This document shows positions 16,471 to 24,025 of a stretch of DNA of 35,494 nucleotides, piece by piece. The stretch comes from Flavobacteriales bacterium UBA7878 (GTDB taxonomy: Bacteria > Bacteroidota > Bacteroidia > Flavobacteriales > Schleiferiaceae): NCBI GenBank assembly GCA_002501205.1, contig DLRW01000057.1:1-35494 (forward strand), read 5' to 3'. The position numbers and the translations under genes are program-made. The notes below the pieces were generated by a model, which was not told where the DNA came from, searched no databases, and saw nothing but the letters and a program-made list of their open reading frames with translations. How positions within the stretch are numbered: the first letter of the stretch is position 1; the number at the start of each line of letters is the position of its first letter.

Positions 16471-17154
16471 ATGAAGTGTATTGTTGTTGATGATGACCCC
16501 ATTCAAAGGGAAGCGATAAAGTCATGCATCTCAAAAGTTAGCGACCTTGAATTGGTAGGTGTATACCCTAATGCCATTGAAGCGCGTATCGCTTTGCAAA
16601 AGAGGGAGGTAGACCTGATCTTTTTAGATGTTGAAATGCCTGAAATGAGTGGCATTGAATTTCTGGCCAGCTTTAAAGAAGTTCCTCAAGTTATTATGGT
16701 AACTGCTAAAAAGCATTATGCTTTTGAAGCTTTTGAATACGATGTAACCGATTATATTTCTAAGCCCATCGACATGGATCGCTTTTCTTCGGCGGTGCAA
16801 CGAGCCCGTTATTATGAAGAAAACCTGAAGAAACAAGAGGTTGAAAACTCGCTTTTCATCAAATCAGATGGGGTTTTAGTGAAGTTAAGCGTGGATGATA
16901 TTTCTTTTGTGGAAGCTTTGGGTGACTATATTAAAGTGGTTACCGAGGAGAAGCGCTACATCGTGCACAGTACCATGAAAGCCTTTGTTGCGAAGCTTCC
17001 CGATAACTTCTTACGTGTGCATAAATCGCATATTATAAACCTCGATAAGATTCAAAAGCTGGAGGAAAACACCGTTTTCTTAGCGGGTCAGGAAATTCCA
17101 GTTAGCCGGAATAACAAAAAGATTCTGATCGATAGAATTTCAGAGTCGAAATAG
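16471..17154 (+). CDS. LytTR-family response regulator
   Basis: 227 residues from the ATG at 16471. The receiver domain (1-115) has the acidic pocket D7-D8-D9 after the first strand, phospho-acceptor D53 in FLDVEMPEMSG, the switch threonine T78 and lysine K98 in SKPID. A LytTR DNA-binding domain follows (about 128-225: IKSDGVLVKLSVDDISFVEALGDY, then FLRVHKSHIINLDKI). Such proteins are normally phosphorylated by membrane sensor kinases of the LytS/YehU type; none is adjacent. It is divergent from the large secreted protein gene, separated by 228 bases, which makes that gene a candidate target. A strong terminator follows the stop. Confidence 0.93.
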   Translation: MKCIVVDDDPIQREAIKSCISKVSDLELVGVYPNAIEARIALQKREVDLIFLDVEMPEMSGIEFLASFKEVPQVIMVTAKKHYAFEAFEYDVTDYISKPIDMDRFSSAVQRARYYEENLKKQEVENSLFIKSDGVLVKLSVDDISFVEALGDYIKVVTEEKRYIVHSTMKAFVAKLPDNFLRVHKSHIINLDKIQKLEENTVFLAGQEIPVSRNNKKILIDRISESK

Positions 17155-17190
17155 CTAATCACCCAAAGCAATCGGGCCATTTAAAATATA

Positions 17191-17228
17191 AAGCCCCGTC
17201 TTTCTACTGAGAGACGGGGCTTTTTTTT
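17191..17228. terminator. Bidirectional terminator between LytTR and sod genes
   Basis: AAGCCCCGTCT (17191-17201) pairs perfectly with AGACGGGGCTT (17212-17222), followed by a T-run to 17228; an A-rich stretch on the left side gives a weaker T-run for the opposite strand. It lies between two convergent genes and can serve both. Confidence 0.9.
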
Positions 17229-17263
17229 CTAATCCCATATAGGGATTTCGATGTCAGATTAAA

Positions 17264-17872
17264 TTATTTCGCAGCAGTATATTTTGCAGCAACAGCATCC
17301 CAATTAATTACATTGAAGAAAGCTTCAATATAGTCAGGACGACGGTTTTGATACTTCAAGTAATAGGCATGTTCCCAAACGTCTAAACCTAAGATGGGAG
17401 TACCTTTTACTTCAGCAACATCCATTAAAGGATTGTCTTGGTTGGCAGTGCTACTTACTTGAAGCTTGCCATTGCCATCCACTAATAACCAAGCCCAACC
17501 GGAACCGAATTGAGTAGCAGCGGCATTGGCGAAAGCATCTTTAAAAGCTTCGAATGATCCGAAAGCTTCGTCGATTGCAGAGGCTAATTCGCCGGAAGGC
17601 TTTCCACCTCCATTAGGACCCATTACAGTCCAGAATAAGCTGTGATTGTAGAAACCACCGCCATTATTACGAACGGCACCGCCATGCTTGGAAACATTGG
17701 CAAGGATGTCTTCGATCGATTGGTTGGCCAAATCACTGCCTTCGATAGCGGCGTTTAATTTGGTGGTATAGCCAGCATGGTGTTTACCGTGGTGGATTTC
17801 CATGGTTTGCTGGTCAATATGTGGTTCTAAAGCGTTGTGAGCATAGGGTAATGCTGGTAATTCAAAAGCCAT
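17264..17872 (-). CDS. sod: Superoxide dismutase, manganese type
   Basis: 202 residues, cytoplasmic (no signal peptide). It disproportionates superoxide to hydrogen peroxide and oxygen. The metal ligands are H27 (IHHGKHH), H77 (FYNHSLFW), D164 and H168 (DVWEHAYY). The glutamine that hydrogen-bonds the metal-bound water is at position 145 in STANQDNPL and glycines flank the NNGGG segment, the arrangement of Mn-type enzymes; iron-type enzymes place the glutamine next to the second histidine. A cambialistic enzyme cannot be excluded. It has its own promoter 38-68 bases upstream with perfect consensus. Confidence 0.95.
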   Translation of the reverse strand: MAFELPALPYAHNALEPHIDQQTMEIHHGKHHAGYTTKLNAAIEGSDLANQSIEDILANVSKHGGAVRNNGGGFYNHSLFWTVMGPNGGGKPSGELASAIDEAFGSFEAFKDAFANAAATQFGSGWAWLLVDGNGKLQVSSTANQDNPLMDVAEVKGTPILGLDVWEHAYYLKYQNRRPDYIEAFFNVINWDAVAAKYTAAK

Positions 17873-17909
17873 ATTTGATATTTTTAGTTGATACTTTATG
17901 TAATTGAAA

Positions 17910-17940
17910 CAAATCTATCGCTAAGAAAGTTTGTCCCAAA
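17910..17940 (-). promoter_or_regulatory. Predicted promoter of sod
   Basis: On the minus strand, TTTG (17940-17937), a 19-base spacer and TAGATTTG (17917-17910), a perfect match to the Bacteroidota consensus. The leader would be about 30 bases. This is the best promoter in the window. Confidence 0.75.
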
Positions 17941-17968
17941 CTTCAACGGGAATTATTCTCTGTTGAAG
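17941..17968. repeat. 7-bp inverted repeat directly upstream of the sod promoter
   Basis: CTTCAAC (17941-17947) and GTTGAAG (17962-17968) are exact reverse complements with a 14-base spacer. It touches the -33 element of the sod promoter. It could be an operator, or the end signal of the SDR transcript. The rest of the 173-base gap up to 18045 shows nothing further. Confidence 0.4.
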
Positions 17969-18045
17969 GCGCATCAAAAATAACTATTAAAAATTAAAAA
18001 AGCTTAGTTTTTAACTATAGCGACATTCCCTTAGTCGATATGAGT

Positions 18046-18843
18046 TTAGCGGACTCTTGCTTTGCCGATAATCTTTCGAAAGAGACCTGGGAAAAAGCGG
18101 AAGAGGTGAACACCCCAAACTTCCTTTCCACCAATGAGTGCCACTGCTTTGTTGTTTTGAATAGCCTTTAAGGCCTTAATTGCAAAGATTTCTGCAGGCA
18201 TCCCATTAGCTTGCGCCTGATCCATTTCGCCCAAAGCCTTATTGTTTCCGGTTAAGGCATTTACAGATACCTGGGTATGAATGAAACCCGGACAGATCAA
18301 GTTTACCTTTATATGCGGTTCTTCGGCACGTAGGCTTTCGTAAAACCCATGTAGCGCATGTTTGGCGGCGGCATAGCCCGAGCGATAAGGCGTGGGGATT
18401 TTACCAACCAAACTGGATATAGCGACTACCTGCCCTTTGCCATTATTCCATGGGTCCATAAAGGCTTTGGTAAGCTCTACATTGGCCAAATAGTCAACTT
18501 CCATTAAACGGCGGTAGACCTTTAATTCTGTGTCTCTAATTAAGGAGCGCTGTGATAGGCCTCCCGATAAGATGAGAATATCAGGTGCTGACCAAATTTT
18601 TTGCATTTCGGCAAGGGCATTTTGGCGCTCCGCTTCCTGTTCTAAATCAAATGGCAATACTTCTACCTGCTGAGCTCCAAAGACTAAAAGTTCTTTAGCC
18701 AATTGCATTAATGCTTCTTTGCGACGTCCGCTAATCACCAGCTTGGCGCCAAGCTTGGCCAGTTCTTCAGCCATGGCCTTGCCAATTCCGGAACTGGCAC
18801 CGGTTATCCAGATTTTCTTGTTTTGAAAGTAATTTGCCGCCAT
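18046..18843 (-). CDS. Short-chain dehydrogenase/reductase
   Basis: 265 residues with a Rossmann fold. The cofactor motif is TGASSGIG (14-21), with RR at 40-41 after the second strand suggesting NADP. The catalytic set is S143/S144 (AISSLVGK), Y157 and K161 (YAAAKHAL). The usual NNAG motif is replaced by LSGG (92-95). The C-terminus is basic with a hydrophobic stretch (LFRFFPGLFRKIIGK), seen in members that sit on membranes, such as DHRS7-like proteins. Substrate cannot be inferred. It is divergent from addA with 37 bases between the starts and lies upstream of sod on the same strand, though sod has its own promoter. Confidence 0.85.
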   Translation of the reverse strand: MAANYFQNKKIWITGASSGIGKAMAEELAKLGAKLVISGRRKEALMQLAKELLVFGAQQVEVLPFDLEQEAERQNALAEMQKIWSAPDILILSGGLSQRSLIRDTELKVYRRLMEVDYLANVELTKAFMDPWNNGKGQVVAISSLVGKIPTPYRSGYAAAKHALHGFYESLRAEEPHIKVNLICPGFIHTQVSVNALTGNNKALGEMDQAQANGMPAEIFAIKALKAIQNNKAVALIGGKEVWGVHLFRFFPGLFRKIIGKARVR

Positions 18844-18866
18844 CCTTTAGACCTTTTCTTATTTGC

Positions 18867-18874
18867 TAATTTAG
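18867..18874 (+). promoter_or_regulatory. -7-like element just before addA
   Basis: TAATTTAG, in the context TGCTAATTTAGGC (18864-18876), begins 14 bases before the ATG at 18881. The same 13-mer occurs before the HKD gene at 23321-23333. It differs from TAnnTTTG by one base. A possible TTA -33 element is at 18847-18849. Confidence 0.35.
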
Positions 18875-18880
18875 GCTCAA

Positions 18881-21800
18881 ATGTCCTCCATGCACGAACG
18901 CTTCCTTATTTACAATGCTTCAGCCGGTTCGGGAAAAACCTTTCAACTGGTGCGCAATTACTTAAAGCGTTGTTTGAGCACTAAGGATGCGAGGCGTTTC
19001 ATGCATATCCTGGCCATCACCTTTACTAAAAAGGCAGCCGGTGAGATGAAAGTTCGACTCATCAAGCAATTAAAGCTTTTAAAGTCGTACCCTGACATTG
19101 AAGCGGGAGATCGGGCATATGCTGAGGAATTAGCCGCTGAACTAGCGATTGATCCCATCGAATTAAAACACCGAGCTAGTGCGGCCTTATCGGGTATTCT
19201 GCATCATTATGCGGCCTTCAATGTGTCTACCATCGACAGTTTTACCAATCGCCTGATTCGAAGCTTTAGTAAGGACCTTAATATCAATGGTCATTTTCAG
19301 GTTGAGTTGGATAATGATCGCATCCTCGAAGAGGCGGTAGATCGTCTTTTGGATGAGTTGGAGGCGGAAGGTCCTTTTACGGAAGTACTGCGACGCTATA
19401 TCCGCCAACAGCTGGATGATGAAAGTGCATTTGACAGTCGCAGGCTTTTGATAAATCGCGGAAAGGAATTGTTTCAAGAGCGCGCCTTTCCCTATTTGGA
19501 AGCTCTGAAGCAGCTGGACCCCGAAACTTTGCTTGGCATTGAGGGTGAATTGCATGGTCGATTGAATCAGTTAAAAGGAGTCTTTCGGAAACAAGCCTCC
19601 GAATTTTTGCAACGTTGTGAAGAGCTGGACCTGGCAGGGGAGGACTTTAGAAGAGGAGGTTTATACTCATGGGTTCAGGCGATAAGCCAGGCGGACTTCA
19701 AGCCATTTAATAAGACTCAAATCGAGACTTTCGAGGAAAAAGGGCCTGAGCATATCCCATCTACCAAGGGAAAAAAGAAGCCCGCTTTAAACGACTCTAA
19801 TATACTACAAGAGCTTTTTGAAAGAGCTAAGGAAATCAGGGATTTAGAGGCAGCTAGTTTCGAGGAATATTGGGTTTTAGATCGGGTTTTGAAAGGCATT
19901 CATGCCTTAGCCCTTTTGGGCGAGATCGAACTGCGAATAGACCAGATTAAAGAGGAAAGTGGCCGAATGCCTATCGGTGATTTCAATAAGATTATCTCCA
20001 AAGAATTACGAGAGCAACCAGCTCCCTTTTTATACGAACGTTTAGGAGATCGTTTCCAAGACTTTTTTATTGACGAGTTTCAGGATACCTCGCGCTTGCA
20101 GTGGGAAAACCTCTTACCGCTTTTAAATAATGCACTGGCCTCTGAAGGCAGCAGCACCATGATAGTAGGTGATGCCAAACAAAGTATATATCGCTTTCGA
20201 GGGGGCGACCTGCAATTGTTCGTGGATCTCTTTAGCGATAAGGATGCTAGTAATAAGGTGGCTGGCAGGGAGCTCTATCAAAGAAAGGTGGTTCCTATGG
20301 AGCATAATTGGCGCTCACGTTCAGGCCTGGTAGATTTTAATAATCGCTTTTTTGAGACCATAAGTGCAGAGTTGCCCAATGCCGAGTACCGTGATATATA
20401 TAAACAGGGCAAACAAGTGCCCGCAAAGGCGGAAGGAGGCTATATAAGTCTAGAGCTTTTAGACAATAAGCCCAGCCCGGAAATGGAAGACGAGGCCTTA
20501 TTAAACCGAATAAACGACTTATTGCAAGCTGGGTATCGGCAAAGGGATATTTGTCTTTTATCCAGAAGCAATAAAACCGGACGCAGAGCCGCCAGATTTC
20601 TTTTAGAACAAGAAGCAAATTTAGCCTTAGCTCCAGGAGAGGCCTTGCAAATTCTTTCGGCCGATAGCTTATTAATTGGTGCTTCTGCCGAAGTGCAGGC
20701 TATCATTTCCTTTTTAGAGATGTCGGAATTCCCAAAGGATAAAGAGCGCCGTAGGGCCTGGCTGGCTCTGTTCGCCGAGCGTTTCTGCCCTCTTGATCAA
20801 GACCCGCATAATTTCAGAAAGGCCTGGTCTGAAAAGAACTTGAAGGAGATAGGGGAGGCATTAAACAGCTTGTTTGGTTCCTTTGATTTTGACCAATGGC
20901 AGGCCCAGGAGCTTTTGGAAAAATGCTATCAATTGATGCAGCTTTTCGAAATGCCCTGGCAAAATGATCCTTATTTGCAGTTCTTTCTGGATCAGATTCA
21001 GGAGTATCAAAGTCATAGCCGTCCCGTAACTGCCGAGTTTTTGCAATGGTGGCAAGAAACCGGATCCGAGAAAAGCTTGAGTATTCCGGAAGACACCAAT
21101 GCCATCCAAGTAATGAGTGTGCATAAAGCTAAGGGCCTCGAATTTCCCGTGGTGATCTATCTATCGGCTTATGGAGCCTTGCAAAGTGGAGGTGGTTCCA
21201 CTAATCCTCGTGCCTGGGTAAATCTGGAGCCAGATAGCTTTGGCCTCTCTTTTAGTTTTATTGACTTGGTAAAACCGCCAATACCAGACTTTCAACCGCA
21301 GTATACCGCCTGGTATGAGGAGGAGCTTTCGCGGATTATGATGGATAACCTTAATATCTATTATGTGGCTTTTACCCGTGCTGAACAGGAGCTGCATATT
21401 ATCAGCCAAATGCCGTCGAAGACTGGAAACCAGCAGAGTTTTGAGTCTTTTCTTTGCCGCTTTTTTGAAGCAGAAGAGCCAGGCATATATGAAATCGGAA
21501 GCCGCCAGGGGCCTGTTAAGGAAGAGGCAGAACAGTTTGGGTTCGAACCTAAAAGCTTTAAGGCTTTGCCCTGGATGGAAAAGCTGGAACTAATTAGCAA
21601 TGTGCCACGGCACTGGCAACACGATAAACTGGCAGATGCCCGTTGGGGAACCAAGATGCATCAATTACTAGCGCAAATTCGAAAGCCTAGTGACCTTGAT
21701 CAAGTATTAAAAAGAGCTCAAAATGAATCCTGGTTGGATGAAGAGGATTTAAACAAGCTGAAACTCCAGCTCAATAATTTGTTGAATCACAAAGATTTAG

Positions 21801-22063
21801 AGGAACTCTATCATTCTGATGCCCGAGTTTTTAATGAGAGGAGCTTATTAGTGCCCGGGCAAGGTAAGCGAATCCCTGATCGTTTGGTGTCCTTAAATGA
21901 GAAGTGGTACCTGGCTGATTACAAGACTGGGGCTGAGTTGGCGGCACATCAGCAACAGCTGCAAGACTATGCCCAACTTCTTAAAGAAGCGGGCATAGAA
22001 ATACAAAAAGCGGTACTTATTTATTTAGGAGAGGAGCTAAAGGTGCTTAATGTAAAGCTCTGA
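18881..22063 (+). CDS. addA: AddA-like UvrD-family helicase/nuclease
   Basis: 1060 residues, the expected size of the helicase-nuclease subunit that processes double-strand breaks for RecA. Superfamily 1 motifs in order: Walker A ASAGSGKT (13-20), AITFTKKAAGEM (Ia), DEFQDT (398-403, Walker B), GDAKQSIYRFRGGD (III region, from 430), VMSVHKAKGLEF (744-755, V) and VAFTRA (829-834, VI). The C-terminal RecB-type nuclease keeps H927, D1000 (PDRL), D1013 and K1015 (ADYKTG), so it should be active. Met1 or Met4 could be the start. No addB-like gene is beside it. It ends 3 bases before the convergent kbl stop. An alternative name is RecB-like, but RecC and RecD are also absent. Confidence 0.85.
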   Translation: MSSMHERFLIYNASAGSGKTFQLVRNYLKRCLSTKDARRFMHILAITFTKKAAGEMKVRLIKQLKLLKSYPDIEAGDRAYAEELAAELAIDPIELKHRASAALSGILHHYAAFNVSTIDSFTNRLIRSFSKDLNINGHFQVELDNDRILEEAVDRLLDELEAEGPFTEVLRRYIRQQLDDESAFDSRRLLINRGKELFQERAFPYLEALKQLDPETLLGIEGELHGRLNQLKGVFRKQASEFLQRCEELDLAGEDFRRGGLYSWVQAISQADFKPFNKTQIETFEEKGPEHIPSTKGKKKPALNDSNILQELFERAKEIRDLEAASFEEYWVLDRVLKGIHALALLGEIELRIDQIKEESGRMPIGDFNKIISKELREQPAPFLYERLGDRFQDFFIDEFQDTSRLQWENLLPLLNNALASEGSSTMIVGDAKQSIYRFRGGDLQLFVDLFSDKDASNKVAGRELYQRKVVPMEHNWRSRSGLVDFNNRFFETISAELPNAEYRDIYKQGKQVPAKAEGGYISLELLDNKPSPEMEDEALLNRINDLLQAGYRQRDICLLSRSNKTGRRAARFLLEQEANLALAPGEALQILSADSLLIGASAEVQAIISFLEMSEFPKDKERRRAWLALFAERFCPLDQDPHNFRKAWSEKNLKEIGEALNSLFGSFDFDQWQAQELLEKCYQLMQLFEMPWQNDPYLQFFLDQIQEYQSHSRPVTAEFLQWWQETGSEKSLSIPEDTNAIQVMSVHKAKGLEFPVVIYLSAYGALQSGGGSTNPRAWVNLEPDSFGLSFSFIDLVKPPIPDFQPQYTAWYEEELSRIMMDNLNIYYVAFTRAEQELHIISQMPSKTGNQQSFESFLCRFFEAEEPGIYEIGSRQGPVKEEAEQFGFEPKSFKALPWMEKLELISNVPRHWQHDKLADARWGTKMHQLLAQIRKPSDLDQVLKRAQNESWLDEEDLNKLKLQLNNLLNHKDLEELYHSDARVFNERSLLVPGQGKRIPDRLVSLNEKWYLADYKTGAELAAHQQQLQDYAQLLKEAGIEIQKAVLIYLGEELKVLNVKL

Positions 22064-22066
22064 TAA

Positions 22067-23260
22067 TCATTTTAAAACTCCAAGCTCTTTACCTACTTTG
22101 GTGAAGGCGGCAATGGCACGATCTAAATGTTCTTGTTCGTGGGCGGCACTTAATTGTACGCGAATCCGGGCTTGACCCTTTGGAACAACGGGATAAAAGA
22201 AGCCAATCACATAGATGCCTTCCTTAAGAAGGGCATCGGCAAATTGCTGTGAAAGGGCGGCATCATAAAGCATAATGGGAACAATGGCAGAGTCTCCGTC
22301 TTTAATATCGAAACCTGCTGCGCGAATTCCCTTTTTGAAGTAATTCACATTATTCTCCAGCTTATCACGTAATTCGGTGGTTTCGCTTAAAAGATCAAAT
22401 ACGGCGATGGAGGCACCTACAATGGCAGGGGCTAATGAGTTCGAGAATAAGTAAGGACGAGAGCGCTGACGCAGTAAATCGATAATTTCTTTTCGACCGG
22501 TTGTAAAGCCACCCATGGCGCCTCCAAGAGCTTTTCCTAAGGTGCCGGTAATAATATCTACTCGACCCATTACATTATTAAGTTCATGGGTACCACGTCC
22601 GGTTTTACCGATAAAGCCGGTGGCATGGCATTCGTCTACCATTACCAAAGCATCGTATTTTTCTGCCAGGTCGCAAATCTTGTCTAATTGCGCCACATAG
22701 CCGTCCATGCTGAATACCCCGTCGGTCACAATAATTTTGAAACGTGCGGTTTCGGAAGCAGCCTGCAATTGTTTTTCCAGGTCTTCCATATTATTGTTTT
22801 CGTAGCGATAGCGAGCGGCTTTACATAAGCGTACTCCATCGATAATGGAAGCATGGTTAAGGCTATCGGAGATAATGGCATCTTCGGCACCTAAGAGCGG
22901 TTCAAATACACCACCATTGGCATCGAATGCTGCTGCATAGAGTATGGTATCCTCCGTTCCGAGGAAGTCAGCGATCTTTTGCTCAAGTGTCTTATGAATA
23001 TCTTGCGTTCCACAAATAAATCGCACGGAAGACATACCGAAACCGTGGGTATCCAAACTGGCCTTGGCAGCTTCAATTACTTTAGGGTGTGAAGATAGGC
23101 CGAGGTAATTATTGCTGCAGAAATTGAGCACTTTTTGCCCACCCTGCACGGTAATTTCGGCGCCTTGTTCGCCGGTGATAATGCGTTCGCGCTTGTAAAG
23201 TCCGTCAGCTTCAATTTGTTGAAGTTCTGCTTGTAAGTGCGCTTGTAGTTTACCGTACAT
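22067..23260 (-). CDS. kbl: Glycine C-acetyltransferase (2-amino-3-ketobutyrate CoA ligase)
   Basis: 397 residues, full length for a PLP-dependent alpha-oxoamine synthase. It converts 2-amino-3-oxobutyrate and CoA to glycine and acetyl-CoA in threonine breakdown. The PLP lysine is K243 in TGTLGKALGG; D209 (MVDECHATG) and H136 (SLNHASIIDG) are the cofactor residues. Overall sequence (FCSNNYLGLSSHP, YAAAFDANGGVFEPLL, RGTHELNNVMG) fits Kbl better than BioF, HemA or serine palmitoyltransferase. The usual partner tdh (threonine dehydrogenase) is not adjacent. A perfect 9-bp inverted repeat lies between it and the divergent HKD gene. Confidence 0.92.
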   Translation of the reverse strand: MYGKLQAHLQAELQQIEADGLYKRERIITGEQGAEITVQGGQKVLNFCSNNYLGLSSHPKVIEAAKASLDTHGFGMSSVRFICGTQDIHKTLEQKIADFLGTEDTILYAAAFDANGGVFEPLLGAEDAIISDSLNHASIIDGVRLCKAARYRYENNNMEDLEKQLQAASETARFKIIVTDGVFSMDGYVAQLDKICDLAEKYDALVMVDECHATGFIGKTGRGTHELNNVMGRVDIITGTLGKALGGAMGGFTTGRKEIIDLLRQRSRPYLFSNSLAPAIVGASIAVFDLLSETTELRDKLENNVNYFKKGIRAAGFDIKDGDSAIVPIMLYDAALSQQFADALLKEGIYVIGFFYPVVPKGQARIRVQLSAAHEQEHLDRAIAAFTKVGKELGVLK

Positions 23261-23283
23261 AGTTTTTCATTTAGGTGAGGCTA

Positions 23284-23291
23284 CAAAGATA
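23284..23291 (-). promoter_or_regulatory. -7 element of kbl
   Basis: TATCTTTG on the minus strand is a perfect TAnnTTTG match, with a leader of about 18 bases. There is no TTG at the normal -33 distance; that space is occupied by the inverted repeat at 23293-23319. Confidence 0.45.
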
Positions 23292-23292
23292 A

Positions 23293-23319
23293 AAAGCATG
23301 CCCAATGACCGCATGCTTT
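23293..23319. repeat. Perfect 9-9-9 inverted repeat between kbl and the HKD gene
   Basis: AAAGCATGC (23293-23301) and GCATGCTTT (23311-23319) are exact reverse complements with a nine-base spacer. It sits between the -7-like boxes of the two divergent genes (23284-23291 and 23324-23331) and replaces both -33 regions, a good place for an activator or repressor site. Confidence 0.75.
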
Positions 23320-23323
23320 CTGC

Positions 23324-23331
23324 TAATTTAG
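23324..23331 (+). promoter_or_regulatory. -7-like element just before the HKD gene
   Basis: TAATTTAG in the same TGCTAATTTAGGC context as before addA. Its first T is 12 bases from the ATG at 23336, so the mRNA may be leaderless. Confidence 0.35.
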
Positions 23332-23335
23332 GCGC

Positions 23336-24025
23336 ATGAATAGCCACCTTAAGAATCTGGAGCAAGAGCTATTGCTCAGTCTGGAAGATCTGATTTTATC
23401 GCGCAGTGAAAAGCGCAGCCTCAAAGCCTTACTGTCTGAACATGAATTAAACGCTCAACAGCGAGACTGGCTTCTTAGCAGAGTACGAGATTTTACTATG
23501 GATCGGGTAGAGGGAGCTAAAACCGAACTGATCTTGGGCTGGTTTTATGAATGCGTGAAGCTATTAAAGGAACCTGTAGGTGTTGAATCAACGCACGGCC
23601 GGGCCTATTTTAGTCCGGGAGAGGATTGCCGAGATGCTATTCTCAGTCAGTTGCGATCTGCCGCTCACAGTATCGACATCTGTGTATTTACCATTAGCGA
23701 CGATATTATCCGTGATGCCATCGTCTCGGCCCACAAGGTGGGGAAGCACGTGCGCATTATTAGCGATAATGACAAGAGTGAAGACCTGGGTTCCGATATC
23801 GATTTTTTACACCGAATCGGGATTCCTATTCTTTTGGATAAAACAGAGGATCATATGCATCATAAATTCGCTCTCTTTGACGATAAGGTATTGCTTACGG
23901 GCAGTTATAACTGGACCCGTTCGGCGGCGGAGCGCAATTATGAGAACCTCATATTAAGCGAAGACCCTGCATTACTGAGGGCCTTCCGCTTAGAGTTTGA
24001 TCGTATTTGGGAGCATTTGGATTAG
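23336..24025 (+). CDS. Single-HKD phospholipase-D-superfamily protein
   Basis: 229 residues. The C-terminal 145 residues (about 88-229) are a single HKD domain: H175, K177 and D182 in HHKFALFDDK, followed by TGSYNWTRSA and E199/N201 in ERNYEN. This arrangement is that of dimeric Nuc endonucleases and mitochondrial PLD6/Zucchini, where two single-HKD subunits make one active site; hydrolysis of a phosphodiester in DNA, RNA or cardiolipin is therefore likely. The first 80 residues are an extra charged helical domain I do not recognise. No signal peptide is seen, so it is probably cytoplasmic, which favours a nucleic acid substrate. It converges with the Fur-family gene with a 4-base overlap. 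Confidence 0.8.
   Translation: MNSHLKNLEQELLLSLEDLILSRSEKRSLKALLSEHELNAQQRDWLLSRVRDFTMDRVEGAKTELILGWFYECVKLLKEPVGVESTHGRAYFSPGEDCRDAILSQLRSAAHSIDICVFTISDDIIRDAIVSAHKVGKHVRIISDNDKSEDLGSDIDFLHRIGIPILLDKTEDHMHHKFALFDDKVLLTGSYNWTRSAAERNYENLILSEDPALLRAFRLEFDRIWEHLD

Noticed and set aside
22067..23260. BioF (8-amino-7-oxononanoate synthase) instead of Kbl
   Set aside because: No biotin genes are near and the overall sequence pattern fits Kbl; the biotin carrier protein 7 kb away is not biotin synthesis.
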